In this document: one piece after another, positions 1 to 11,194 of the stretch
How positions within the stretch are numbered: position 1 is the first letter of the stretch
Layout: the number at the start of each line of letters is the position of its first letter
Origin: Lepidonotus clava
Lineage: Eukaryota > Annelida > Polychaeta > Phyllodocida > Polynoidae
Length of the DNA: 64,000 nt
Reading direction: 5' to 3'
Assembly: GCA_936440205.1 (NCBI GenBank)
Contig: OW387140.1
Location: 23,867,659 to 23,931,658, forward strand
Program-made: the position numbers and the translations under genes
Notes under the pieces: generated by a model
The model's database searches: none
Told to the model about the DNA's origin: nothing
The model's input: the letters and a program-made list of their open reading frames with translations, nothing else

Positions 1-1551
1 TAACAACATTGTTATCATCTCAACCAGTAACAATGCGCCTTGTGAACCATTGGTGGTATTCTTTATAATGGTATTAAAGCATTGATAAGCCAACTCGAGG
101 ACCTGAAACAGCCTCCTCGGTCGTTCACCTTTTGAACTGTCGGCATTTCTATATCATTGTTATCGCCAAGTACCAGATAAAGATTGACAGTGACTTAAAA
201 ACGGCACAATCTGTACTGATAGTCAATTACAACATTGTCTTTATTCTATGAGAACAATGTATCCACTTAACACTTAAAAAGGGACCTTATCCTAGGGTCT
301 GATCAAAGTGTAACTTACAAACATTGTGCACTACTTGACTGATGCCATAAATTCATTAAATATGGGGCCCTTGATGGGGGGGTCCCTTATGTTGCATGTC
401 GAATTTAAGAAATCAGGATGTCACTGTGTCGAATTTAAGAAATGGCCATGTCACCCTGTCAAATTTAAGAAATAGGCATGTGACCCATGTCACCATCTTT
501 CAAAAATCTCTTGTCGCATGTCATTAAGCCTAAAAAAAACGGCCATGTCGCCGTGTCGAATGTAGGGGTCTAGGGCCATTAATATCATGTGCATTATTTC
601 CCTTACTACATGAACGCAATCACCTGGACCGTAATAATACACCTAAAACTTATATTTGTAATATTATGGTAAGAGATACATTCTCTCATTGTGTGAATCC
701 TAATCAACCTGTCAATCAGTTATCTAATAAGACATTTTACAAAGTAACTGTGTATGGTAAAACTGGTTCTCATTATCAAATATAATTCTAATAATGTAAT
801 TCGTCAATCGCACATAGTTTTCTTTAAATTTGACAAAACACATGACTTGTTATGTTTTATTACTATTAAGAATATCTAACATAGTCATAACGTGACGGCA
901 AGATTTGACAACGATGCACGATACGACAATTTCATCAATTTGGGTCTCGCCCATAACCTATTAATAGACAATATTCATTTTGAAATTGACCGCCAAACTT
1001 CAAAAACGGATCGTCATAATCATGCCATCTTGAATACTATAACTTTTTCATTGTACCACTTTAGTCATCACAAGTAGCGTCGCGAAATTTACACCAGTAC
1101 ACATCCCCCAATCAAAATTCAGGATCCGAATTTTTGATGCTGAGTAAATTCAGTCGTCCGGAACAGCGCTTGTGCGACGGTCAGTATACATGTTAACCCA
1201 TTAACTGGTATAGTGTTAATTAGTTAATAGAGTTCATTAGTTAATCTAATCTACTCTAACAGAGTTATATATTCATTTGAACCAACATAATGACTTTTCA
1301 ACAGTATCAGTTATAGACCTTTTGAATGGAGTTAATGATGATTTGAATATGGATAAGTTGAATATAAACACCTATAGTTAGTATATGTATAGCTGGAAGA
1401 AGCTATAGCCCTAATTACATCCGCAATTAACTCACAAAATGTATTCAGGCAGCGACATTATTATAATGTCAAGTGATCATGATAGGCAGGCTCTGGCCTG
1501 CATAATGAATTATTGATTACTAGTACGCCCGGCTAGTATGAGGGACTTCAC
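1..1551. other. AT-rich non-coding DNA, probably intron of the SLC7-type gene
   Basis: No exon with recognisable coding character is visible on either strand. The stretch lies downstream of the splice donor of the minus-strand transporter exon, so it is most simply the 3' side of that exon's intron, with the next exon beyond the window edge. It contains one cluster of 30-bp repeats (about 375-575, listed separately). The short open frames here start at GTG or TTG and show no domain. Confidence 0.5.
375..575 (+). repeat. 30-bp tandem repeat cluster, locus A of a dispersed family
   Basis: The core TGTCGAATTTAAGAAAT recurs with exact 30-bp spacing: GAATTTAAGA begins at 401 and 431, and a variant AAATTTAAGA at 461. 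Between the cores lie related words such as GGCCATGTCACC, and degenerate units continue to about 570. The cluster is preceded by GGGGGGGTCCCTTATGTTGCATG, whose GGTCC part is also found next to two of the other copies. Related clusters lie near 4755-4925 (reverse), 48973-49150 and 49706-49808. Confidence 0.75.
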
Positions 1552-1907
1552 CAACCTGCGTTTGGAAAGGCGACGGCCAGCTCGGTAAAACAGACGGCCT
1601 GGAGCAGCATGATTGCCGCCGAGGTCGCCCACACAATGAGCGACAGGGCGACGGAGCCGCAGTGCGACGACACGGACGTCGGCGTGAGAAATATTGTACA
1701 GCCGATCATCACCCCCATGGCGACGGACACGGCGTGGGCCAGCCCCAGTTCCTTACGGAGCCTCACCGGCCTATCCTTGTTATTCTCCATCTGCTCCTTC
1801 CCGCCGTTTTTCAGGCTGAGACTCGCGCTCGACGAATGTCGTCTGCTTAAGAGCATGTCGGCAGCGTTCAGGGCTGCTTGCTCGGTTGAGGCGGGGTCGT
1901 CGTCCAT
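1552..1907 (-). CDS. SLC7-type amino-acid transporter, first coding exon (partial gene)
   Basis: This exon encodes the cytoplasmic N-terminus and first two membrane segments of an APC-superfamily heteromeric amino-acid transporter light chain (SLC7-like), a plasma-membrane protein that exchanges or imports amino acids. After MDDDPASTEQ and a basic KDRPVRLRKELG stretch comes TM1 with MIGCTIFLTPTSV, matching the family's IGSGIF-x-SP signature, then TM2 ending FTELAVAFPNAG, matching the family's (A/S)ELG...P-x-x-G. I take ATG 1907 because its context (CAACAATGG) is strong. An acceptor (CTTCTCCTGCAG) ends at 1940, so the exon runs 1939-1552 with a short 5'UTR. If that acceptor is not used, an in-frame ATG at 1973 is available. 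The donor is probably GTGAAG just after 1552; GTTGGT after 1556 is the alternative. The remaining exons are off the left edge. The exact subfamily cannot be told from one exon. Confidence 0.75.
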
Positions 1908-1945
1908 TGTTGTCGGGGGTGTGTACAGATGGGGACGTTCTGCAG

Positions 1946-4750
1946 GAGAAGGTCTGACCTCCCCGGGAGGCATGCTGCCCAAGTCGTACACGGGGTGCAG
2001 CTTTCACAAACAGCACGGGGCGGCGTCTGGCCAGCGTCTGGCGCAACACGCAGGGGATTTGGCTGTGTTCGGTTAGCTTTTGTCAATCTCCAGGCAGGTT
2101 GCAACCCATTGCTTATGCAGCCTAATGGAGCCGGTCTAGACATATGCCTGGAGAGTGAATCGAACATTTTACATTTAGTGCAGGGAGTTAAGGATAGACA
2201 GGAGACTCGATGGCATTTTTGAATTATACTCTAACAACAGATGTAATCAATATATTGCTACTTAGATAGTTCATTAGAGAGATTAAGATCTGAAATGTAA
2301 ACTACAGTAAATAATCTTATGTAAGTAGGTCCTGTCAATTAGGTTTAGTATGGAAAGGCACAGATCGTAATCATGTATGCACTAGGAAATATCAAATGTG
2401 ATAACTTTAAGCATCATACGCTAAATCACTGACTAGATAGGACAACATGTTTCATGGCAACATGGCAGATTCCTGCATGGGGGTGACCCGGGTCCCAACC
2501 AATTGCTCTCACGGTGTGGTTGCCCATCCTTAAGTGAACGTTACACATGTTATCATTGTTGTAGTCTATAAGTTAACGAGGCTCGCTGTCGGCCGTTCAG
2601 TAGTATCGATTGATAGTAAAGAATGCATAGTATAGTATCCTATAGTCACAAATATATAAGAGGTGCAATTTTTTCTCACAAAATATCATACAGTGGACCT
2701 TTTTGTGGGATACACATATATGTAGATTCTGACAAATAGATGTGATGATGCAGTCGATGGTCTTCGGTACAAAGAAGCAGCAGCATAGTTCGTTGCAAAA
2801 TATTAATTTGATTTCGCGAACATAATTTCTGGTTAAATGGAAATGCAAGACTTTTGTGATAATTTGTTTGGTGTCCATTCATATGCCCAATATGATATAA
2901 ATAAGATTAAAGGCCCCAAAGTAGAAATCTGACTATGGTACGTTATTCAAATTTGACAATGGCACATGCAGTACTGATGTAGGGCAAATGGGTATTATCA
3001 ATTTGCCTTTGAGACATGCAAAGTGGTATCCCGCTAAGGGACAGGATCACCCAAATAGAGGGGCTTACAAAGTCCTCCACCAGTTCTATCTTCTGTACTA
3101 TGTTTACCTTCTTTAACATTTACCTCCTATGCTCTTTGAGAATCATAGTATTCAAGATTTAAGAATTTGATGACTACAGAACGGAAATTAGGGCCTACTA
3201 AAAGTTTACGTGTTGGATTATAAAAATAGAGTTTTGAACCTTAAGTGCATGCTTTTGGATATCTGAATTATTATCCCAGAGAACTTGCCGATATGTTTAC
3301 CCCGTGGCTTCGTCTACATTTGATTTAAGGCTTATGTCCCTTTGGGGTTGTTATCTTAGGACTTATATTTTTTGTATGAGTATCATATTTAGGCTTGAGG
3401 GAGTGTGAATGCAGTTATAAAAGAGAAGGATTAATTCGCCGCCCACCGACCCCGCTCCTACTGACTGCTTATTGAAAGCATTATGTTAGGTATGTTTGGC
3501 AATTGTACATCTAAGAGCTGTTCGAGGCAATTGTTTGTCTAAGGGAGCAAACTTTGGTGTTTGAAGTATATTTCCCCTACCATATAATGATATTACCTTA
3601 ACATTAATCAGCGTAGATTGTTTCACTGATTGTATCACAAGAGGCCTACGTTTTCAAAACATTCACACTTCTTCCTTAGAAAAGCATTCCATCGACATTG
3701 AGATGAAAATGTGAGGCATTAGATAATGATTACAATTGAAAAAGGGAAGTTCTCTCTAAATTGTAAAATAGGTCTAATGCCATCGCTATTTATGTGCTCT
3801 TAATATATGCCATGTGGGCCATTATCGATCTAGTTGACATGTATGAAAGACCAATTTAATATAATGAGGATTACTTAAAGATTATGAATATGAATGACTA
3901 TGTAAATAATAATGTTTATTGTAAATGGGATCTTAAGAGGCCAAACTATTTATGTGTGAATATGTGGAATCAGCTAAGTATTGAATGTTAAAGAGATCGC
4001 AATATGTCTATCTTCAAAAGGATGTTAGAAGGAATTGACATAAGAGTATTCAAACTGTCATAGGAAAAATCTTATTGATGAGCTTTGTTACTTAAATATT
4101 TAGAATGTCAAGGACTATGTAGATAATAATTTGTACTGTAAATGTGATCCGAACAATAATGATATTAGTCATCTCATTTAGTCATGTCATTAATTAGGTA
4201 TAACTTTATTGTAATGATATGTACACGAATCATTGGAAGAACTTTGCAATTGTAAAGAGATGATGGAATTGAATAAAAACTAAATTAAAAAGAAATTCAT
4301 AGCAACGGATATGGTTTTGATACCGGCTAGGAATACATAGTGTGGTATAAATGCCACAAGATAGGCCTTGCAAAACTGGAACCTGTTTAACGGTAGGTGT
4401 ATCATCTCAGTAAATACTTGTTTACGAGTATGAGACCTAGGATATTCATTCAGGCACGAACTGGCCCTAACAAAATGTGTCTTTTTTTTAAAAGCTCATT
4501 TAGATAATATAGAGTCCGTGGGCCGAAAGGATCTTACTGGGTGTCACGGTGATTCGGTTTATGTAGTCAATTAAAGGATGTAGATATTTTTGGATTTAGA
4601 TTATGTAACAAAGTTGTAGCTCGCACAAACAACCATACCAAACAAGTGATGTACCTACCGGTGAGGCTCCTTTAGGGCCAAAGATACATGCGAACTTTCT
4701 ATTACACGTATTGGTGGATCACATGGGTTTAATGGGTGGAGAACATTAAA
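1946..4750. other. Non-coding AT-rich DNA upstream of the transporter exon
   Basis: Intron or 5' flank of the minus-strand transporter gene. No exon, RNA gene or mobile element is recognisable here. The overlapping plus- and minus-strand open frames at 1609-2222 are GC-rich shadows of the transporter exon and its flank. Confidence 0.45.
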
Positions 4751-4754
4751 ATCG

Positions 4755-4925
4755 ATAAGATGACATGGGCAGTGTTTGTTGCATGGCATGTCACATTGAA
4801 TTTTAAGGGAATGATTTACAGGGGACATTGTGTGGCATAACTATTTCTTAAATTCGACAGGATGACATTTCAATTTATTAGATTCGATAGCGCGAAATCG
4901 TGAGCTAAGGACCCCCCCCCCCCCA
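4755..4925 (-). repeat. 30-bp repeat cluster, locus B, inverted relative to locus A
   Basis: Read on the minus strand, a C-run (4912-4924) gives GGGGGTCC, followed by two 30-bp units starting TCGAATCTAATAAAT and TCGAATTTAAGAAAT, then degenerate units down to TGTGACATGCCATG. Order and wording match locus A (G-run, GTCC, CATGTC, then TCGAATTTAAGAAAT units), but in the opposite orientation about 4.3 kb away. This suggests a small dispersed element with an internal minisatellite rather than a purely local expansion. Confidence 0.6.
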
Positions 4926-5455
4926 CATCTTCACCCCCAGTTCGGTGTAAATGCGATAAAACATTTCAAAAACTTTCGATCTCAATTAGATTCCCTGGAA
5001 ATCACCTGGGAAGGTAAACATGCACCTGTGTAACAAATTTCAAAATAAGTGTTCTAGCAATCTTTATGGTGAAAAGCCAACCATCATAATGAAATTCACT
5101 TTTAAAGAGTCAAAAATAATTCTGTATTCATACTTTGGATATCATGATTTTGTTGGCTATTTATGAATATTTGTCTTTATCTGTCATGTTAGAGTCAAGG
5201 CAAAATACAAATTAATTCTAAAGTCCAGAAAGGCGTTAATGATACATTGGACTTTTATGGAAGTCTACTGCACATGCATAATTCTAGAATAAATGAACCA
5301 CACAGGAAAGCTTTATTAGGTCATCTAATCCTGTTGTTTTAGTATTTAAAGGATGGTCCCTCGTCCCTTAATCTGGCTGTGATGGCAGTCATAATAATAA
5401 ATTTCATCTAGTTGCAAATTACTTTGACTAGGAAAAGTAGGAAGGCAAGAATAAT
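4926..5455. other. Non-coding DNA, no feature seen
   Basis: AT-rich sequence between the 30-bp repeat cluster and the ~97-bp tandem repeat. Nothing recognisable on either strand. Confidence 0.4.
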
Positions 5456-5578
5456 GTCCCTCTCTTCTGATAGTCTTTAGGATTCTTACCTAAATGGCTA
5501 GCTTGTCCCTATTTCACAGTTTGTAACGGCAAAAACTATATATATATATATATATCCCTTTCTTCTTTTAGATCTTTA

Positions 5579-5581
<3 letters not shown>
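5456..5581 (+). repeat. ~97-bp tandem repeat, left part, interrupted by a LINE
   Basis: Copy 1 (5456-5554) runs from TCCCTCTCTTCTGATAG through CTTTAGGATTCTTACC and TAAATGGCTAG to a (TA)n tail. Copy 2 begins at 5555 with TCCCTTTCTTC and stops after CTTTAGGAT at the poly-T of the LINE. It resumes at 8687 on the far side of the insertion. The embedded (TA)n microsatellite lies at about 5536-5554. Confidence 0.75.
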
Positions 5582-5612
<31 letters not shown>

Positions 5613-8600
5613 TTCGCAAAAAGCAGTAAGACAATTCTCAGCGCAATGCGCTGCTTTTCAGAATCATACACTGATTATATCCAAATTCACATAATATCAT
5701 GGTTCTTTTTGGCGCATAGTTCTACAAATTTCAATTAAATACAAACAAATGCAACAATTTACTCTCGTGTGATCAAAATCTTTTGACAATACAACAATAA
5801 AATACAAGACAAGAAGGGGGGGGGGGGGACACATAGTTGAAGAGGGGGGGACTCAATATCCGTAACTAGTGACTTTTCACTGTAACACCGTATACCATGT
5901 CTAGTTAATCATCTTAATCATTAACTATTCCTAAGTGTCGCTTACACTTGTACTTAAATTCAACATAGGTATTTGATCTATGTATTTCAACGGGGAGATT
6001 ATTCCATAGATTCCCTCCTAAGTACATTGGCGAAAAGAATGATTTTGTTAACCTTATATCAGGTATTTTCAAAACCAGCTTATCAAATTGCCTAGTAGGT
6101 AAATTACGGTCATCTAGATACACCGGATTTTTGGATCTCTTATACATAAGACACAATATATGCAGTGACCTCCTTTGACTCAAGTCGCCCATGCCTACTC
6201 TTCTAATTCTCTCTTGAGTATGAACTCTGTTACCAAATACTATTCTCGTAAATCTATTGAACATTGATTGTAAACGATCTTGTTTTTCTTGTGAGAGGAG
6301 GGAATAGTAAAAATCATTGTAGTCAAATAGAGGCAAAATGGTTGTTTTAAATAAATACAGGGCTGTTTCCGTTGTCATTAGAAACCTAATCTTTGAAAAG
6401 GTTACCTTTTTTGCTGTCAGGGTACCAATAACTTTAGAAAACTGAGTATCCCCAGACAATTTACTATCTAACGTGGTTCCCAGATAATTATAACTATCCA
6501 CACAAGATATTTGTCTTCCTCCTAGTTTTAAACACAAGTTTTCTGGTCTCAACTTCCTGTATGAATAGTGAATATACTCAGTCTTTTTGGTATTCAACAT
6601 TATTCGATTATTAGTGCACCATGTATGTACATTATTCAGATCACATTGCATATTCTCATACAGGCTTTTATAATCATTCTTGAAATGATACAACACAGTG
6701 TCGTCGGCAAACAGAATACACTTAGTATGAGTTAGGACGTGTGACAGATCATTAATATATACCAGGAACATGGTGGGTCCCAGTGTGGAACCCTGGGGAA
6801 CTCCTGTGGTCAAACCTTCCTGCCGAGAGTATTCACCTTTGTACAGTGTTACCTGAGTGCGATGGGATAAGTAATTTTTAAACAGGTTTAGAGTAGTAGG
6901 AGGTATACCGCTCAAAGCAAGTTTCCTTAATAAAATTTCATGATTAATAGAATCGAATGCCTTTTTTATGTCAAGGAAGGTAGATAGCACTGTTTCCCCT
7001 ATATCAAGATGCAACATAATCTCATCAATAAGCCCCGATACCGCAGACTGGGTTGAATGGTCTTTGCGAAATCCATGTTGGAATGTTGAAAAGAAATTTG
7101 TATCTTCATAAAATTCCTTCAACTGATCATGAATAAGTTGTTCTACAACCTTACCTATTACAGGAAGTAAGGATATTGGTCGTAAATTGTTAGGAGAGGA
7201 AGGGTTAGGCACTTTGTTTAAGGGTATCACGGTTGCAGATTTCCACGGGACAGGAAATTGTCCAGTAGTACGGACTAGGTTCGCCAAGTGTAACATAATT
7301 TCAGGTTTATGCAACATAGCATCCTTAAAGATCCGTGTGCCATATTCCCTTATGCCTGACGACTTATATATGCTTAAACTCTTTATCTTTTTGACCACAT
7401 CATCTAGATTAAATTCTTTTAATTCGAAAACATGCCCGTGCGGTACATTTCCTTCTAAAAATGATAAATCAGTACGATCTCCAAATTCACGTGACAGCCC
7501 AGGCCCTATCGATGTAAAAAATTCATTGATACTTTGTGCTATTTCATTATCTGCTAATAGTTTACCCTGACCATCTCGCAGCACCACACCCGCAGTCTCC
7601 GAACTATTCATAATCTCTGTTTTAATAGTTCTCCAGAATTTCCTGGCATCAGTTGTATTTTGAGCTAGTAATTCCTTAATAAAAGTACTTTTGGCTTGAC
7701 GAAATGCAACATTAGTTCTATTTCTTAAGTTTTTTGCTAGAAATAGATATTCGTCATTTCCAGTTTGCCTAGCCTTTTTATAGAAGTAATCCCTGTCCTT
7801 CTGGAGACTCAACAACTCATCGGTCAACCAGCCAGGTCTATCTCTAGAGACATAATAATTTCTAAAGGGACAAATAGAGTCTGCAATAGTGATTAGACCT
7901 TTATGTAACTTAGCCCAGCATTCTTCAGGATTATTTAGTTGGGTCAACATGTTAATGTGGGCATTTTTATTCAATTCTCTATGCAATTTGTTGGTAGTAT
8001 AGTTACTATAAGATCGCCCAGAAACTCTGATTTTGTTATGACCAGTCCTACGCTGTTTTTTAACTAGGTAAATGGGTACATGATCGCTGATAAAGTAGTC
8101 AATAACTCCTGACTCATAGATATGTGTCATATTGCAAAATATTAAGTCAATTATAGAATTTATGGTTGGTGTAGGGTGGGTAGTTTCTATAATCAACTGG
8201 GCCAATTCGAATAGATTAGAGAAGTATTGCAATTTTTGTACTCCATGATGAGACTTCTTTCTAAAATCAACATTAAAATCACCCATTATTACCACGTCCT
8301 TACGTGCTAGATTTGGTACCGTCTCCAAAATAAGGGTAAGATGCTCAATTAGTTCTCCAAGGTTTCCAGTCGGGGGCCTATATACATTCACAAATAAGCA
8401 ATTTCTAATATTGGTTCGGACAAATTCAACCACTTGGACCTCCATGTTTTCATTTGAAACACATAGTTGAGCCCATTTCAGAGTATCGCAAACTAAATCA
8501 GCTCTATAGTAAATTGCAATCCCACCTCCTCTCTGAACTGTGCCATCGTTCAATCTAATTTGTCTGTCAAACCTGTCTATGGAATAGCCCTTTATACCTA

Positions 8601-8686
8601 TTGTATTTGCAGAAATGCAGTCACTTAACCAAGTTTCGGACAGTGAAAATACGTCAATACCAGAGTCTTCCAGACTACATTGAAAC
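5582..8686 (-). mobile_element. 5'-truncated non-LTR retrotransposon (LINE) with poly(A) tail
   Basis: On the minus strand the element starts abruptly at 8686 inside the endonuclease domain, runs through an endonuclease-reverse transcriptase frame that stops at 5914, and ends in a ~330-bp 3'UTR with two G/C homopolymer runs (5816-5828, 5844-5850). A small palindrome AGCGCAATGCGCT lies at 5640-5652, followed by GCGAAAT and a 29-nt A tail (T-run 5582-5610 on the plus strand). The flanks are the two halves of one ~97-bp repeat unit, so both borders are defined by that repeat. No clear target-site duplication is seen; at most a few bases of the unit are missing. The long intact frame suggests recent insertion. 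Confidence 0.9.
5914..8685 (-). CDS. LINE endonuclease-reverse transcriptase, N-terminally truncated
   Basis: The frame is open from the 5' break at 8685 (FQCSLEDSGIDVFSLSETWL) to the stop at 5914. There is no true start codon: numbering from a TTG at 8553 gives 879 residues, and 44 more codons are open upstream. The apurinic-type endonuclease keeps the SETW glutamate motif, GDFNVD (91-96) and SDH (156-158), but its N-terminal strand with the usual Asn motif is gone. The reverse transcriptase shows NNLRPISLLP (455-464), LDIKKAFD with Asp528, GVPQGS (584-589) and FADD (615-618, Asp617/618). It resembles Jockey/CR1-group retrotransposons; I cannot place it in a clade. It encodes target-primed reverse transcription machinery. 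The copy cannot make full-length protein because of the truncation, but has no internal stops. Confidence 0.9.
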   Translation of the reverse strand, partial: FQCSLEDSGIDVFSLSETWLSDCISANTIGIKGYSIDRFDRQIRLNDGTVQRGGGIAIYYRADLVCDTLKWAQLCVSNENMEVQVVEFVRTNIRNCLFVNVYRPPTGNLGELIEHLTLILETVPNLARKDVVIMGDFNVDFRKKSHHGVQKLQYFSNLFELAQLIIETTHPTPTINSIIDLIFCNMTHIYESGVIDYFISDHVPIYLVKKQRRTGHNKIRVSGRSYSNYTTNKLHRELNKNAHINMLTQLNNPEECWAKLHKGLITIADSICPFRNYYVSRDRPGWLTDELLSLQKDRDYFYKKARQTGNDEYLFLAKNLRNRTNVAFRQAKSTFIKELLAQNTTDARKFWRTIKTEIMNSSETAGVVLRDGQGKLLADNEIAQSINEFFTSIGPGLSREFGDRTDLSFLEGNVPHGHVFELKEFNLDDVVKKIKSLSIYKSSGIREYGTRIFKDAMLHKPEIMLHLANLVRTTGQFPVPWKSATVIPLNKVPNPSSPNNLRPISLLPVIGKVVEQLIHDQLKEFYEDTNFFSTFQHGFRKDHSTQSAVSGLIDEIMLHLDIGETVLSTFLDIKKAFDSINHEILLRKLALSGIPPTTLNLFKNYLSHRTQVTLYKGEYSRQEGLTTGVPQGSTLGPTMFLVYINDLSHVLTHTKCILFADDTVLYHFKNDYKSLYENMQCDLNNVHTWCTNNRIMLNTKKTEYIHYSYRKLRPENLCLKLGGRQISCVDSYNYLGTTLDSKLSGDTQFSKVIGTLTAKKVTFSKIRFLMTTETALYLFKTTILPLFDYNDFYYSLLSQEKQDRLQSMFNRFTRIVFGNRVHTQERIRRVGMGDLSQRRSLHILCLMYKRSKNPVYLDDRNLPTRQFDKLVLKIPDIRLTKSFFSPMYLGGNLWNNLPVEIHRSNTYVEFKYKCKRHLGIVND

Positions 8687-8870
8687 TACCTAAATGGCTA
8701 ACTCATCCCTAGTCCACAGTTTGTAAGGGGGAGGAAACTAAATATATAAATCTCTCTCTTCTGATAGAACTTTAGGATTCATACTTAAATGGCTAACTCA
8801 TCCCTATTCTGCAGTCTGTAATGGAAAGGGAACTAAATAGTTATATGTCCCTCTGTTTTGATAGATCTGT
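8687..8870 (+). repeat. ~97-bp tandem repeat, right part
   Basis: From 8687 (TACCTAAATGGCTAACTC) copy 2 resumes after the LINE. Copy 3 spans about 8751-8847 (TCTCTCTTCTGATAG, CTTTAGGATTCATACTT, TAAATGGCTAACTC, CAGTCTGTAATGG). A partial copy 4 ends near 8870. Together with the left part the array had about 3.3 units before the LINE landed. Confidence 0.75.
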
Positions 8871-10561
8871 GCTAATGGTTTGGCAACTAGACCCCAATGT
8901 AATCATTGACCCAACATTGCTGCCCAGAGAGTGGGGGGATTAGGATGGGTGGCGTCCTAAAGTAAACAACTGAAGATTAGCTGTGGTCCAGTCGAGAACG
9001 TTCCTACTGAAGCAGGTAGTGGATTATGCAAATGTTCTACATGTAGGACAGCAAAAGAAAAAAATTAAAATATGTCTGCACATCATAATTTGATTTATAT
9101 GATAAAATGGCATGCATATGTAGCTCCATAAGTTTGATCTAAAACCAACATTATATGATAAGGAAAAAAAGACATTGATTTTTCAAAATTTCCACAAACC
9201 TGTAATAGTCAAATGACTTCACCATGTGTTGCCATGGCAACATGATGTCTCATGGTCTTAATTCTTATTTTGGAATGTTTTCACAATCTATAGGTGTCGG
9301 GGGTATGTATACTTGAAGATCCTAGGTTGAATTCATAATTATTTTGAATAACTATTCAACATTTAGGACAAAATTCATAGTACATGTATAGGCGTCCCAC
9401 CAATAGGACGGTAGCATGATCTTGGCTAAATGGGATGATTACGTAAAGAGGGGCACTATATTCATAAATCATCTAATAATTTGTGCATAACAATTTATCA
9501 CGTTTACTATTTCGTCATCTACTCATGTCATTTCAGTTACTCGCGTATAATTCTTCAAGACATGGTCATTCAGATTTTTATGTATCGAGGAAGAGCTATG
9601 ATATAGAGTAATTAAAAAACACATCGAGACAGACAGTCATGTGCCATGAGGTATCAAGAGAGCCAAGATAATATTAACATAATAACTGCTATCCCAGCTA
9701 GGATGTTAAAAGATACCATCCAACTGAAATTTGAAATGAAATCCACAAAGCTCTGAAAGGTAATAAAGAGCCCCTTTTATGGGGGCATTTAACGATGTAG
9801 TCGATTAGAGGAAGATGTTCAAAAACTGGATTCATTGATAGTTTTTAAAAAATGTCTGTATGAATAGCGATGTGAGGATGTGATAAATTTTGAGGTATCT
9901 ATATCATAATATATACATATGAGAATGTTATTTTGTATGTATGTATGTTTGTTTGTTTATTTTGTTTTGTGTGTCTTGTTTTGTACGTATACATTTTGCA
10001 CCTATATCATTGTATGGTAGATTATACAGTTATATTTCTTTTAGTATAATGTTCGCTGTCTGAAACTTTCAAAGTTGTTATCATATGTACTACCTAAACA
10101 ACTAACTTTCAACAGCTGGAAGATCTTACTTGTAATCTTCAGAACTGTTTTCTTTTTCAATAAAATTAAAAGCATACATTATCTGTGTATAGTTCAACAA
10201 AAAATGAAAAACATACAACATTGTGTGTCTTTAGACAATAGGTATAATTTCTGGTTCTAAAGTCCAAGTATATCTTAACTTATTAGAATACATGTGCGAT
10301 ACTTGGGAAACACATTGTCTTATCATTTGGTATCTATTAAAAATCAGATCATATCTTTTTCTGTCGGTCATTGTATCCGCTGTTTGATCCACGTACAAGC
10401 GAATTGTAGAGTCATGTTGGGCTCCTCCCTGTGAATATTATTTAAAATCTATAGCCTGAAGGAAATGGTTAGAATGTTAATCAAAAAGATTTTTCCGGCT
10501 ATGGCATAAACTGTTTGCCTCTTTTGTGTTCTTGACAAATTTTCTGTAGACTAAATGTAAT

Positions 10562-10596
<35 letters not shown>

Positions 10597-11194
10597 TTAT
10601 GCAGGGGGCAAGGACTAAGATAAAAGAATCTGCTCTTTCACACTGCAACACTTTGCCATAGATTATTAACATATATAGATATTACTCATGTTGCAAGGCT
10701 ATATTATTGACCATATGCAAAGCTATTATTATTGGCCATGAAGCCTCTACTTCTGGGAACACTCAATCTATGTAGACATTTTTAAAATAGTCATGCTTAA
10801 TCCATATTTTATAAGAAAAAAGCCCGATTTGCAATTAGCTAAATTTTAACCTTGTTTTGTAGAATGGTGACTGTGTTTCAAGCAATTTGCTGATTTAGTG
10901 TGTATCATGGAATAGTAATAGTGGTCCATATAGGCAGGTACAGTTTAATTAGTGTGACACCTGATCCCATCAGTATCTTAATGTGCCCGTCAATGTTTCT
11001 TTTTAAGAATGACACCATTAGACTTATATAAAACATTATACTCATGATAATACGAATTTATTGTACTAATGTACATGAAGGGGATGACTGAAAGAGCAAC
11101 CCCGTTCAGCAGACCCTTCCCCCCACCGCAGGTTATATAAATAGAGCAAGGTGCTTTGTGCAATTTAGTTAGAAGCTGGAGACAGTAGCGAACA
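8871..11194. other. Non-coding AT-rich DNA
   Basis: No gene is recognisable. The stretch includes short GT/GTTT simple sequence near 9930-9990 and an (AT)n microsatellite at 10566-10594. The short open frames in it lack any domain or splice-site support. Confidence 0.4.
10566..10594. repeat. (AT)n microsatellite
   Basis: Perfect AT dinucleotide run of about 14 units; likely length-polymorphic. Noted as simple sequence only. Confidence 0.9.

Noticed and set aside
401-575. 30-bp spaced repeats resembling a CRISPR array
   Set aside because: The units are contiguous tandem repeats without unique spacers, the DNA is from an animal, and no cas-like gene is present.
2140-2160. GCCTGGAGAGTGAA, one mismatch from the reverse complement of the satellite core
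   Set aside because: A single isolated occurrence without the paired second core or spacer similarity; chance is sufficient.
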